Source of the DNA: Akkermansia sp.
GTDB taxonomy: Bacteria > Verrucomicrobiota > Verrucomicrobiia > Verrucomicrobiales > Akkermansiaceae
Direction of reading: 5' to 3'
DNA length: 51,896 nt
NCBI GenBank assembly: GCA_017517805.1
Contig: JAFWYD010000035.1
Span: 1-51,896 of the forward strand
Position numbers and translations under genes: made by a program. Within the stretch, counting starts at the first letter, position 1; every line of letters starts with the position of its first letter. Below the pieces are notes generated by a model. The model saw only the letters and a list, made by a program, of their open reading frames with translations, searched no databases and was not told where the DNA came from. Shown here piece by piece: positions 7,382 to 13,849 of the stretch.

Positions 7382-9970
7382 TTATTCGGGTAGTTCATAT
7401 ATCCCTATCTGGTCATTCCACGCCAAACGGGCTACTTCTTTAGTGTAATACATTAATTGCGCATTTTCAAGAACAAAAAACGGATAAATCGAATTAAATC
7501 CAAATTGTTCCAAATTAGGGTCTGGTTTAAAATCCTTGAGAAGCCAGGCAGGAATCCTGACAGAGTTCTCATAAATGGATTTTGCCGTTTCGTAACTCCA
7601 ACGTTGAGGACACACGGTAACCGGGGCGCCGTGTAATGGCAGGTATTCATAGCTACCGTCTCCCCGTGGAACAGGCCTCTGCTTCAACAGCAGAACTTGC
7701 AAACTTTCAATTCCGCCATAACGCGTAAAAACGCCATCAGAATCAGTAGCTACCCCTGCAGTATAAGATTGATTCATATTAACAAGGGCTTGCAAGGATT
7801 CACATTTGGCCTTCATTTCCTTATACGTTTTGTCAGCTATACATGATTGGAAACCGCCAACTTCATCATAAGTGCTTTCTATCAATCTCCTGATATCATC
7901 AGGCAGCACCAGACGTGGCAAGTACTGCCAAACCTTCCAGGTTCGCCAGAGAACATACGGAGCGTAGACTTTCGCAGTGGAGCCAAATGCCCCCAAAAAG
8001 CCTTGTACATCATCCGCTTCAACAGAGTTCGGCACCCCCTCTGGCACAACAACCATCATTTCAGCTTCTTCGCATAGACGGTTTGGTCTCACATGCCTCC
8101 ATAATCTACCGGCACGCTGCAACAGCATATCCGTAGGAGCAAAATCAGTAATTAAATAATCAGCATCTATATCAACGCTTTGCTCAACCACCTGAGTCGC
8201 GACAAGAACACATCCACATGGCCGCAGGTGACCAGAAGCACCTAAGCAATCTATCCAGCGTTGTTCCAGTTCATCACGTCGCCAATATGGAAACCGTGCA
8301 TGCAGCAATGCTATTTCGGGGCCATCCTCGTAAGCCTCATTCTTCAGCATCCGGAATGCTTCCTGTGCATCTTTGACTGTGTTTCTAATCCACAAAACAC
8401 ATTGCCCTTTCCGAGCTCGTTCATACGCAAGTTCTGCAACCGCCGCTGCTGATTTTTCCACCACGTCCAATGTGATTGTTTTTTTCTCAGATGGCAGAAA
8501 GGCACGCTGTTGGATGCATCCATTGATATACGATGTAACCAAGGGATACTCATTGGAAAGCGCTACATTCCCCTGAAGGTCTAACAATTCACGGATCCTG
8601 GCCTGCGTCAAAGTGGCTGACAAAATGATAACAGTAGAACCAGTCTCGCACAATTGACGCACAAGAACGGCAATCAGGCTCCCCGTATAGAAATCGTAGC
8701 TATGCACCTCATCCAGAATCACCACTTTACCGGCCAACGCAAATGCACGCACATCACGGTGTTTCACAGCAACAACGCCCATAAGAGCCTGGTCTACGGT
8801 ACCCACACCAAAAGGAGCCAGGAGCGTTCTTTTAGATGACGAAAACCACCTTCTCATTTCAGAGCTGCCATCGTCTCTACTTTTTGAATGAATAACAGCA
8901 TCATTAGCATAGATAGAATCTTGCAGCAACCAGGAAGCACCATGTGATAATTGAATCGACGCTTCATTCACCTCAAATCCACATGCCTCTATAAAGCGCC
9001 TTAATCGGTAATAAATTCTATTGGAAGTTGTCTGAGTGGGTAGTGCAAAATAAATGCCGTGAGCTACTTTCTCATCCAACAAATGGTATGCCAAGGCTAA
9101 CGCAGCCTCCGTCTTACCACCTCCCATGGCGTCTTCTACAACATATACCCCTTGTTTTGCAGGCAGATTCCACATGTACTGCTGCAAGGGTCGCGGGGAT
9201 AAACAGTGCGGAAATAGAGAAGTCCAACTCAGATTTCCAACCAGTTTTTCTATACCTTGCCAACCTATTCTCCTGATAGCCTCCTTTGCTTTCTGGTTAT
9301 AGTCGCAAATAATTCTTTCCGGAGAAAAGAAATCCTCGTGAGAGGCAATCCAATCCGAAACAATGATAGCCCCCGTAGCAACCCTCCTGATTGAATCGTT
9401 AGGCTTTTCTACCGGCAATGGTCCATACCACTCAATCAGCAATTCAATCAAAGTTTCACAATATTGCCTCCATGTTTCCGGCAAAGTTGCCCCAGATTGT
9501 ATACTGGCAGGAGCACCATGGTGTGCTCCTGCACACTCTGCCCAGCAACGTCCACATTTCTTACTAATGTGTTCCTTATAATATCTGAACAAGATATCGT
9601 ACGTACTCCTGGTATGATTTTTCTCATAGAACTCGCACCACGTACGAAGCATACCAGTATTGGTCATGCCATCCGGTCCATTCCACATAGGGCATTTAGT
9701 TTGAAACCCAGGTGATATCTTGCCAACATCATGTACGGCAACAAGTGTCGTAATACCATCCGGTAACAAACGTCTGTAGTCAGGTCGAACTTTCATCAAC
9801 CTCTCGATAACCTCTGCAGCAGCTATACTATGCTGCCACACCTCACAACCTGGTAACCCCTCTATCGTCGTTTTTGCCCAGAAATAACTATTTTCGAACA
9901 ATCTACTACACTTAGCATAAAATTGTTCTCTATTCAGACCAATCGTACAAGACTCTACATCATTATTCAT
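7382..9970 (-). CDS. cas3: CRISPR-associated nuclease/helicase Cas3 (type I-E)
   Basis: About 862 residues. Cas3 unwinds and degrades DNA recruited by Cascade. The N-terminal HD nuclease domain shows WQHSIAAAEV, AVHDVGKISPGF and GAHHGAP. The helicase part has Walker A DAMGGGKTEAAL, LDEVHSYD as the DExH box, LSATLT as motif III, and VEQSVDIDADYLITDFAP leading to LLQRAGRLWRH in the C-terminal RecA fold. All key motifs are visible. I prefer ATG 9970; a GTG at 9979 is an alternative and would make the message leaderless from the predicted promoter. It is the first gene of the cas operon and ends just before cas8e. Confidence 0.9.
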   Translation of the reverse strand: MNNDVESCTIGLNREQFYAKCSRLFENSYFWAKTTIEGLPGCEVWQHSIAAAEVIERLMKVRPDYRRLLPDGITTLVAVHDVGKISPGFQTKCPMWNGPDGMTNTGMLRTWCEFYEKNHTRSTYDILFRYYKEHISKKCGRCWAECAGAHHGAPASIQSGATLPETWRQYCETLIELLIEWYGPLPVEKPNDSIRRVATGAIIVSDWIASHEDFFSPERIICDYNQKAKEAIRRIGWQGIEKLVGNLSWTSLFPHCLSPRPLQQYMWNLPAKQGVYVVEDAMGGGKTEAALALAYHLLDEKVAHGIYFALPTQTTSNRIYYRLRRFIEACGFEVNEASIQLSHGASWLLQDSIYANDAVIHSKSRDDGSSEMRRWFSSSKRTLLAPFGVGTVDQALMGVVAVKHRDVRAFALAGKVVILDEVHSYDFYTGSLIAVLVRQLCETGSTVIILSATLTQARIRELLDLQGNVALSNEYPLVTSYINGCIQQRAFLPSEKKTITLDVVEKSAAAVAELAYERARKGQCVLWIRNTVKDAQEAFRMLKNEAYEDGPEIALLHARFPYWRRDELEQRWIDCLGASGHLRPCGCVLVATQVVEQSVDIDADYLITDFAPTDMLLQRAGRLWRHVRPNRLCEEAEMMVVVPEGVPNSVEADDVQGFLGAFGSTAKVYAPYVLWRTWKVWQYLPRLVLPDDIRRLIESTYDEVGGFQSCIADKTYKEMKAKCESLQALVNMNQSYTAGVATDSDGVFTRYGGIESLQVLLLKQRPVPRGDGSYEYLPLHGAPVTVCPQRWSYETAKSIYENSVRIPAWLLKDFKPDPNLEQFGFNSIYPFFVLENAQLMYYTKEVARLAWNDQIGIYELPE

Positions 9971-9984
9971 AGGGGACACTTCTC

Positions 9985-10012
9985 ATACTATCAAGCAATT
10001 ATCAGAAATCAA
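9985..10012 (-). promoter_or_regulatory. Putative promoter of the cas operon
   Basis: On the reverse strand, TTGATT (10012-10007) and TAGTAT (9990-9985) are separated by 16 bases in an AT-rich stretch preceded by a T8 tract. Transcription would begin near 9978, at or just before the cas3 start. The 214-base gap between cas3 and the next gene holds no CRISPR repeats or leader-array junction that I can see. Confidence 0.4.
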
Positions 10013-10104
10013 GAAAAAAAATATTACTCACTTGCATTCGTAATACACCGAAAGCTAAGTAGCGTCCTCCAAAGCATCGTCAAAACAATATGCTACCTCA
10101 AAGC

Positions 10105-10141
10105 AAAAAAAAGCCACCCCCGGGTGGGGGCCTGGGGGTGG
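10105..10141 (-). terminator. Intrinsic terminator of the DUF2828/vWA gene
   Basis: On the reverse strand CCACCCCC (10141-10134) pairs with GGGGGTGG (10121-10114), followed by GC and a run of eight T. It closes the reverse transcript coming from the vWA gene and probably from the RNA array further upstream. Confidence 0.8.
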
Positions 10142-10193
10142 TGATGGGTGGGAGATTGGCTTGTGACTTTTGGGTTGAATGTGTGAGAGGGGG

Positions 10194-11738
10194 TCAGGAG
10201 GCCAGGGTGATGGGCTGGTAGCGGTCGGAGTTGAGGACGCTGAGCATGAAGTGCTCCGGGGTTTTGCCGGAGAGAATCTGCTCGAACATGCCGGGCTTGC
10301 AGCCGCCAATGAGGGTGGTGCCCTGCGCATCGCGGGTGACGGGTACGTTGCCGTAGTTGCACCGGGCGGCGTTCCAGAAGACGAGGCGGGGCATGGTGTA
10401 GCCGGCGGCGGCGTAGCGCTGCGCAATCATCTGACAGGCGGTGGGGTTGCCCGCGCCCTGCACGCAGTAGTCGAACTGCATATCGGAGATGATGATGATG
10501 CAGCGGGGCATCTGCTCTGCAGGCAGGTGGGCCTGCACGGCGGAGCGGAGCACGAGGTCGAACACTGCCTCCAGGTTGGTGTTCATGCCCCAATCCATGC
10601 CGAGCATGTACTCCACCTTCTGGTGCAGCGGCCAGGCGGGGTCCACTTCCACCAGGGAGGGCTCGGCGGAGAAGGTGATGAGCTTATCCTTGAAGATGCC
10701 GGTGTTGCGCTCGGCCACGTAGAGGCCCAGGGACATGGCGACATCGACAGGACTGGGATTGCCACCAGAGAACATGGAGCCGGAGACATCCACCACGGCC
10801 AGCCAGTTGGCACCGGCGGCCTCGCCGAAATAATCCGGCAGGGAACGCCACATGTTGTCCAGCTGCAGGAGCTCGAGCTCACTGGCGTTCTCACGGCATT
10901 TGTTCATGATGTCGTAGGGGTAGAGAGTGCGCACGTTCACCTTGGGTTCTGCCTCTTCCACCACGTAGTTTTCCACGATGAGCGACTTGTGCAGCGACTC
11001 CACATAAGCGCGGTAGCGCTCGCCATCGTTCTTCATGAAAGCCTTGCGGTATTTCACACCGGCTTTGGAGGGCACGTCACTGTAGCTGAAGGTGTAGTCC
11101 CGGCGGGTAAGGCGGGTCTCCAGCACGTCGATCTGGCGGCGGAGGGCCACGAGAGTCTGGCGGTACTGCTTCTCGCTGAGACCGAGGGCGCGGTAGAGGC
11201 GCCGGGCCAGCGCGCGGGTGGCGGCGGAGGAGGTGTTGCACGAGGGCATCCACTTGGCCAGTAGGGAGATGGAGGCCTTCTGCCCCTGCTCTGCCAGGGT
11301 GGCCAGGTCTGCCTTCAGCTGCTCTGCCACCAGGAAAACGATGGCGGAGTCCAGCGCGGCAGAGACACCGAAGAGGGCGAAGAGGTCATCCCAGCGGCCG
11401 TAGTCGGGGATGTGGCGGATGATGCCGCTGCGCAGGAAGAGCTCCGTGTCCAGCTCCGCCACGGTGCGGATACCGGCGCGGAATACCTCGCGCTCTCCCT
11501 GGCCGCCGTTGCCGCGGATATCGCGCAGGTAGAACAGGCAGCGGAGGGTGCCGAGCTTGTCCTCGCGGTAGGCGGCGCGCACAGCCTGGGGCACATCGGC
11601 GGGAGTCTTGCGCAGCGCGGCTCCGCCCGAGAAAAGGTCCAGCAGGGCGGAAAGGGTGGAGCGGTAGGCGGACATGCCGTTGGTGGTGGTGGTGGAGTTG
11701 CGGCACTTCTTCATGGCATTGAATAACGGATTGGTCAT
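10194..11738 (-). CDS. DUF2828-type protein: helical (TROVE/Ro60-like) region plus von Willebrand A domain
   Basis: 514 residues from ATG 11738 (MTNPLFNAMKKC). The helical N-terminal two thirds carry DUF2828-like blocks: SALLDLF near residue 33, FYLRDIRGNGGQGEREVF near 68-85, IPDYGRWDDL near 110, and SLLAKWMPSCNTSS near 160. The C-terminal vWA domain starts with a MIDAS motif VVDVSGSM at about 333, continues with MNTNLEAVFDLVL, and has IIISDMQFDYC. The layout of helical repeats followed by a vWA domain is that of Ro60/TROVE proteins, which bind Y RNAs, but the sequence motifs are DUF2828 rather than classical TROVE. It lies directly downstream of five Y-RNA-like genes on the same strand. Role as a Y-RNA partner is inferred from this context. 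An upstream in-frame start at 11780 is less likely because family members begin near NPLF. Confidence 0.8.
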   Translation of the reverse strand: MTNPLFNAMKKCRNSTTTTNGMSAYRSTLSALLDLFSGGAALRKTPADVPQAVRAAYREDKLGTLRCLFYLRDIRGNGGQGEREVFRAGIRTVAELDTELFLRSGIIRHIPDYGRWDDLFALFGVSAALDSAIVFLVAEQLKADLATLAEQGQKASISLLAKWMPSCNTSSAATRALARRLYRALGLSEKQYRQTLVALRRQIDVLETRLTRRDYTFSYSDVPSKAGVKYRKAFMKNDGERYRAYVESLHKSLIVENYVVEEAEPKVNVRTLYPYDIMNKCRENASELELLQLDNMWRSLPDYFGEAAGANWLAVVDVSGSMFSGGNPSPVDVAMSLGLYVAERNTGIFKDKLITFSAEPSLVEVDPAWPLHQKVEYMLGMDWGMNTNLEAVFDLVLRSAVQAHLPAEQMPRCIIIISDMQFDYCVQGAGNPTACQMIAQRYAAAGYTMPRLVFWNAARCNYGNVPVTRDAQGTTLIGGCKPGMFEQILSGKTPEHFMLSVLNSDRYQPITLAS

Positions 11739-11907
11739 GGTTGTGTTAACTATTAGGTTGTGTGTGGTGATTACAGGCAAATCCGCTTTCTTCTGGGGTG
11801 TGGAGTCAATCCGCCTATCGTGCCGGCGCGGGCGCTGCTTCGCAGCAGGACCTGTTGGCTGTCAGGGTAGTGCTTACTTGTACTTTTTTCTCAGATGAGA
11901 ACTATTT
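11739..11907 (-). other. Leader between the RNA array and the vWA gene
   Basis: 169 bases with no coding sense. It contains a small hairpin TTCTC-ATCT-GAGAA (near 11899-11886) and a GNRA-type hairpin CTGCT-GCGA-AGCAG (near 11846-11833). Neither is followed by a T run on the reverse strand, and I find no convincing separate promoter for the vWA gene. The gene may therefore be transcribed by readthrough from the RNA array. Confidence 0.4.
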
Positions 11908-12001
11908 GCCAAGACACAGGGAGCTTCGCGAGAAGCCCCCACTTTCATCTGCTTAACAAACAGGGCCTTTTTCAGGGCAGGGTTTGCTGTGTGTGTCTTT
12001 G
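11908..12001 (-). ncRNA. Y-RNA-like RNA, unit 5 (no tRNA module)
   Basis: 94 bases. The ends pair as CAA-(A)-GACACA with TGTGTC-TTG, nine pairs with one bulged A. The conserved ACAGCAA box follows the 5' strand. Inside are CAAAC...GTTTG around GCC/GGC, and a strong hairpin GGGGGCTTC-TCGC-GAAGCTCCC. It begins one base after unit 4, so both units probably come from one precursor. It is the unit nearest the vWA gene. Y RNA identity is inferred from the shared terminal helix and from neighbours. Exact mature ends are unknown. Confidence 0.65.
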
Positions 12002-12002
12002 T

Positions 12003-12126
12003 GGTCAAGACTCCGGATATGTTTTAACGGCTCTACCGACTGAGCTACATCGGCCAAGGGGCCGACGATGGGATTCGAACCCACGACAAGTTAATCTACA
12101 TAATGCGTTTGCTGTAGGAGTCTTTG
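12003..12126 (-). ncRNA. Y-RNA-like RNA, unit 4, with permuted tRNA-like module
   Basis: 124 bases. The terminal helix CAA-(A)-GACTCC pairs perfectly with GGAGTC-TTG (nine pairs, bulged A), followed 3' by ACC. After the box ACAGCAA the RNA forms ATGT/ACAT and TTAAC/GTTAA helices in the anticodon-stem position, a T arm (12084-12068, loop TTCGAAT), an eight-pair acceptor-like helix closed by a CCTT tetraloop (12067-12048), and a D arm with the GG pair in its loop (12045-12030). The T arm precedes the D arm, so this is a circularly permuted tRNA mimic and not a tRNA: there is no anticodon loop and no free 3' end. It matches the tRNA-like domain described for bacterial Y RNAs. Confidence 0.8.
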
Positions 12127-12198
12127 AGAGGGGTGGGCCACCCTGCCGCTTGCGCGGCCCGGATGGGGTTAAGGGTTGGCGGGGATAGCGCAGACGAA
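12127..12198 (-). repeat. Array spacer hairpin, copy 2
   Basis: 72 bases between units 3 and 4. It shares the block AACCCTTAACCC and a long hairpin with copy 1 at 12424-12492. The hairpin pairs CCATCC with GGGTGG, then GCCGC with GCGGC, and is capped by a GCAA GNRA tetraloop. The two copies differ in the stem while keeping pairing and loop type, which suggests selection for structure. Confidence 0.65.
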
Positions 12199-12299
12199 GC
12201 CAAGACACCTTTGTGCCGCACTTATGTACCTGTCGTACGTGCATATGGCACAAACACTTTGGGGTTCTTAACTAGTGCAGTTGCTGGATGTGTCTTTTG
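12199..12299 (-). ncRNA. Y-RNA-like RNA, unit 3 (no tRNA module)
   Basis: 101 bases. The ends pair as CAA-(AA)-GACAC with GTGTC-TTG, with two bulged A where other units have one. The box is CCAGCAA. The interior contains an extended hairpin: TTTGTGCC with GGCACAAA, then GCAC with GTGC, then GTAC with GTAC around a short loop. No T or D arm is present. Only 14 bases separate it from unit 2. Confidence 0.65.
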
Positions 12300-12313
12300 T
12301 TCGCCCACGGTGG

Positions 12314-12423
12314 GGACAAGGCTCGCGTTGGTTTTCCGTAAGCCAGCGGTTGCCCGCCGGCAGCCCGACCGCGCAGGGCGAGCCGGTAAGAGGAGAATCT
12401 CCGGATTGCTGTCGGAGCCTTTG
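12314..12423 (-). ncRNA. Y-RNA-like RNA, unit 2 (no tRNA module)
   Basis: 110 bases. The terminal helix is CAA-(A)-GGCTC with GAGCC-TTG. The GGC/GCC pairs replace the GAC/GTC pairs of the other units, a compensatory change. The ACAGCAA box follows. Inside are a small hairpin GGAG-ATT-CTCC and a strong hairpin GCCGGCGG-GCAA-CCGCTGGC with a GNRA loop. It is GC-rich and has no tRNA-like arms. Confidence 0.65.
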
Positions 12424-12492
12424 AGATGGGGGCCACCCGGCAGCTTTCGCCGCGCGGATGGGTTAAGGGTTATCGGAACGGGGGGAGATGGG
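12424..12492 (-). repeat. Array spacer hairpin, copy 1
   Basis: 69 bases between units 1 and 2. It is a near copy of the spacer at 12127-12198: AACCCTTAACCC, then CCATCC pairing with GGGTGG and GCGGC with GCTGC around a GAAA tetraloop, then CTCAAAG leading into the next unit. It may be a processing signal, a protein site, or a trace of array duplication. Confidence 0.65.
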
Positions 12493-12591
12493 GGTCAAGA
12501 CTCCGTTTTTTTGCTACTCTACCATTGAGCTACTCAGTTGAGTGGGGATTCGAACCCCAAACACGCATCGTATTGCTGTACGGGTCTTTGG
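12493..12591 (-). ncRNA. Y-RNA-like RNA, unit 1, with permuted tRNA-like module
   Basis: 99 bases and the promoter-proximal unit. The terminal helix is CAA-(A)-GAC-CCGT with ACGG-(A)-GTC-TTG, followed 3' by ACC. The box TACAGCAA follows the 5' strand. A T arm (GGGG, loop TTCGAAT, CCCC) comes first, then a short closed acceptor-like element CTC-AACT-GAG, then the dinucleotide TA and a D arm (GCTC, loop with GG, GAGT). CGTGTTT can pair with AAAAACG in the anticodon-stem position. The acceptor helix is much shorter than in unit 4. As in unit 4 the order of arms is reversed relative to a tRNA. Confidence 0.78.
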
Positions 12592-12752
12592 AAATCTTCA
12601 TCGACCGGGCAGCCCGGCACACGCGGCATCATCCCCTGGCAAGGGACACGCATGCAGACAGCTGGTCACAAAGACGGCATCGTTCAACGAAAGTTGTGGG
12701 TAGTAGTCGGGAAACCTTCCTCAATGCATCACGGCCTCAATCAAACGATTGC
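12592..12752 (-). other. 5' leader of the Y-RNA-like array transcript
   Basis: About 160 bases between the predicted transcription start and unit 1. Small hairpins are visible (CAATC-GTTT-GATTG, CCCT-TGCC-AGGG, CCGGG-CTG-CCCGG). It lacks the terminal helix and the AGCAA box, so I do not call it a sixth unit. I see no coding sense. Confidence 0.4.
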
Positions 12753-12758
12753 AGGGCG

Positions 12759-12786
12759 AATTTAGCATACCCCGGACCATTGTCAA
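12759..12786 (-). promoter_or_regulatory. Strong promoter of the Y-RNA-like array
   Basis: On the reverse strand a perfect TTGACA (12786-12781) is followed after 16 bases by TAAATT (12764-12759) with a TG one base before it (extended -10). Upstream of the -35 box is a very AT-rich tract (12787-12815, T8 and A-rich runs) that looks like an UP element. Such promoters are typical of stable RNA genes. Transcription would start near 12752. Confidence 0.65.
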
Positions 12787-12972
12787 GCATTTTTTCACAT
12801 TTTGTGTAAAAAAAATCACACGTATCCCAAAGTTTGCGCAAAGAATCCGACAAGCACCTCCTTTCGGCTCATTTCACCCTTATTTACGGCTCATTCTAGC
12901 ATTCAGATGAGCCGATTTGAAGCGCATTTTGAGCTGAAAGGTCGTTTTAAGGCTCTGGCGGTTAGTTCAGGC

Positions 12973-13000
12973 TTGACATTGGGGGTGAGGTGGGTATACT
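12973..13000 (+). promoter_or_regulatory. Promoter of purC
   Basis: TTGACA (12973-12978) and TATACT (12995-13000) are separated by 16 bases. Transcription would begin near 13007 and give a leader of about 32 bases. No purine riboswitch fold is apparent in this short leader. The stretch 12816-12972, between the divergent promoters, has two copies of CGGCTCATT and nothing else I can name. Confidence 0.65.
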
Positions 13001-13038
13001 TCCCGCAGGGAGAATACACAACAGTCCCGCGTATAATC

Positions 13039-13743
13039 ATGGAACCTATTTACGAAGGCAAAGCCAAGAGATTGTTCACCACGGAAGATCCGAATGTTCT
13101 GCGCATGGAGTATAAGGACTCCGCCACCGCTTTCAATGGTGTGAAGAAGGAGGACTTCGAGAACAAGGGCCGTTTTAACAAGGCTATCACCCTCATCATC
13201 TACCGCATGCTTGAGGAGAAGGGCGTGAAGACGCACCTGGTTGACGATGTGGATGATATCAACCTGCTGGTGAAGAAGGTTTCGATTATGCCGCTGGAGG
13301 TGATTGTGCGCAATGTGGCTGCCGGTTCGTTCTCGAAGCGCATGGGCGTGGCCGAGGGTACGGAGTTCAAGAAGCCGATTGTGGAGTTCTCTTACAAGGA
13401 TGATGCGCTGAATGACCCCTTCATCAATGATGACTACGCCCGAGAGATGGGTGCCGCCACGGAGGAGGAGTGCGCTTCTATCAAGCAGATGGCCCTGCTC
13501 ATCAACGATACGCTGAAGGAGTTCTTCATGACGGCTAATCTGCGACTCATTGACTTCAAGATTGAGTTCGGCCGTCTTTCCAGCGACCCGACGCAGATTG
13601 TGCTGGCTGATGAGATTTCGCCGGATACCTGCCGCCTGTGGGATGTGGCTACTGGCAAGAAGATGGATAAGGACCGTTTCCGCCAGGGTCTGGGCGGGTT
13701 CATGGAGGCATACGCCGACGTGCTGGACCGCCTGCAGAAGTAA
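13039..13743 (+). CDS. purC: Phosphoribosylaminoimidazole-succinocarboxamide synthase
   Basis: 234 residues from ATG 13039. It joins CAIR and aspartate to make SAICAR in purine synthesis. The start YEGKAKRLF, the block DSATAFNGVKK, the motif VRNVAAGSFSKRMG near residue 90, and LIDFKIEFGR with LADEISPDTCRLWD at 170-200 are diagnostic. Length is normal for the short bacterial form. An open frame extends upstream to 12802, but the promoter at 12973-13000 and the conserved start fix the ATG. A terminator follows at once, yet the next genes belong to the same pathway. Confidence 0.95.
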   Translation: MEPIYEGKAKRLFTTEDPNVLRMEYKDSATAFNGVKKEDFENKGRFNKAITLIIYRMLEEKGVKTHLVDDVDDINLLVKKVSIMPLEVIVRNVAAGSFSKRMGVAEGTEFKKPIVEFSYKDDALNDPFINDDYAREMGAATEEECASIKQMALLINDTLKEFFMTANLRLIDFKIEFGRLSSDPTQIVLADEISPDTCRLWDVATGKKMDKDRFRQGLGGFMEAYADVLDRLQK

Positions 13744-13753
13744 TTTTACCCCC

Positions 13754-13790
13754 AGGCCACCGGTGGCATTTCGCCCGCCGGTGGCCTTTT
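13754..13790 (+). terminator. Intrinsic terminator after purC
   Basis: AGGCCACCGG (13754-13763) pairs perfectly with CCGGTGGCCT (13778-13787) and is followed by T. It should reduce readthrough from purC into the purS-like gene. Confidence 0.8.
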
Positions 13791-13849
13791 CACCTTATAT
13801 TCCGGAACGATAGCGCGCGCCCGCGCAAACCACAAGAAAACAAAGCAAC

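Noticed and set aside
4663..10193. CRISPR array belonging to the cas operon
   Set aside because: No repeated 28-29 bp units with spacers are visible in either flanking gap.
11883..11905. Terminator at the end of the RNA array
   Set aside because: The hairpin TTCTC-ATCT-GAGAA is followed by A, not T, on the reverse strand.
12003..12126. A normal threonine-type tRNA gene
   Set aside because: The arms are in the reverse order (T arm before D arm), there is no anticodon loop, and the acceptor strands are closed by a tetraloop. No matching D arm lies upstream or T arm downstream to form ordinary tandem tRNAs.
12003..12591. Two-piece (permuted) tmRNA
   Set aside because: A canonical D arm is present, which tmRNA lacks, and I see no tag-peptide reading frame or tmRNA-type acceptor ends.
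11895..12809. Open frames of 75-134 codons across the RNA array, both strands
   Set aside because: They run across the structured RNA units and hairpins, with no ribosome sites and no protein-like composition.
12802..13038. Upstream extension of purC
   Set aside because: The purC promoter at 12973-13000 and the conserved protein start exclude it.
13001..13038. Purine riboswitch before purC
   Set aside because: The leader is only about 32 bases, too short for an aptamer, and no pairing pattern is seen.
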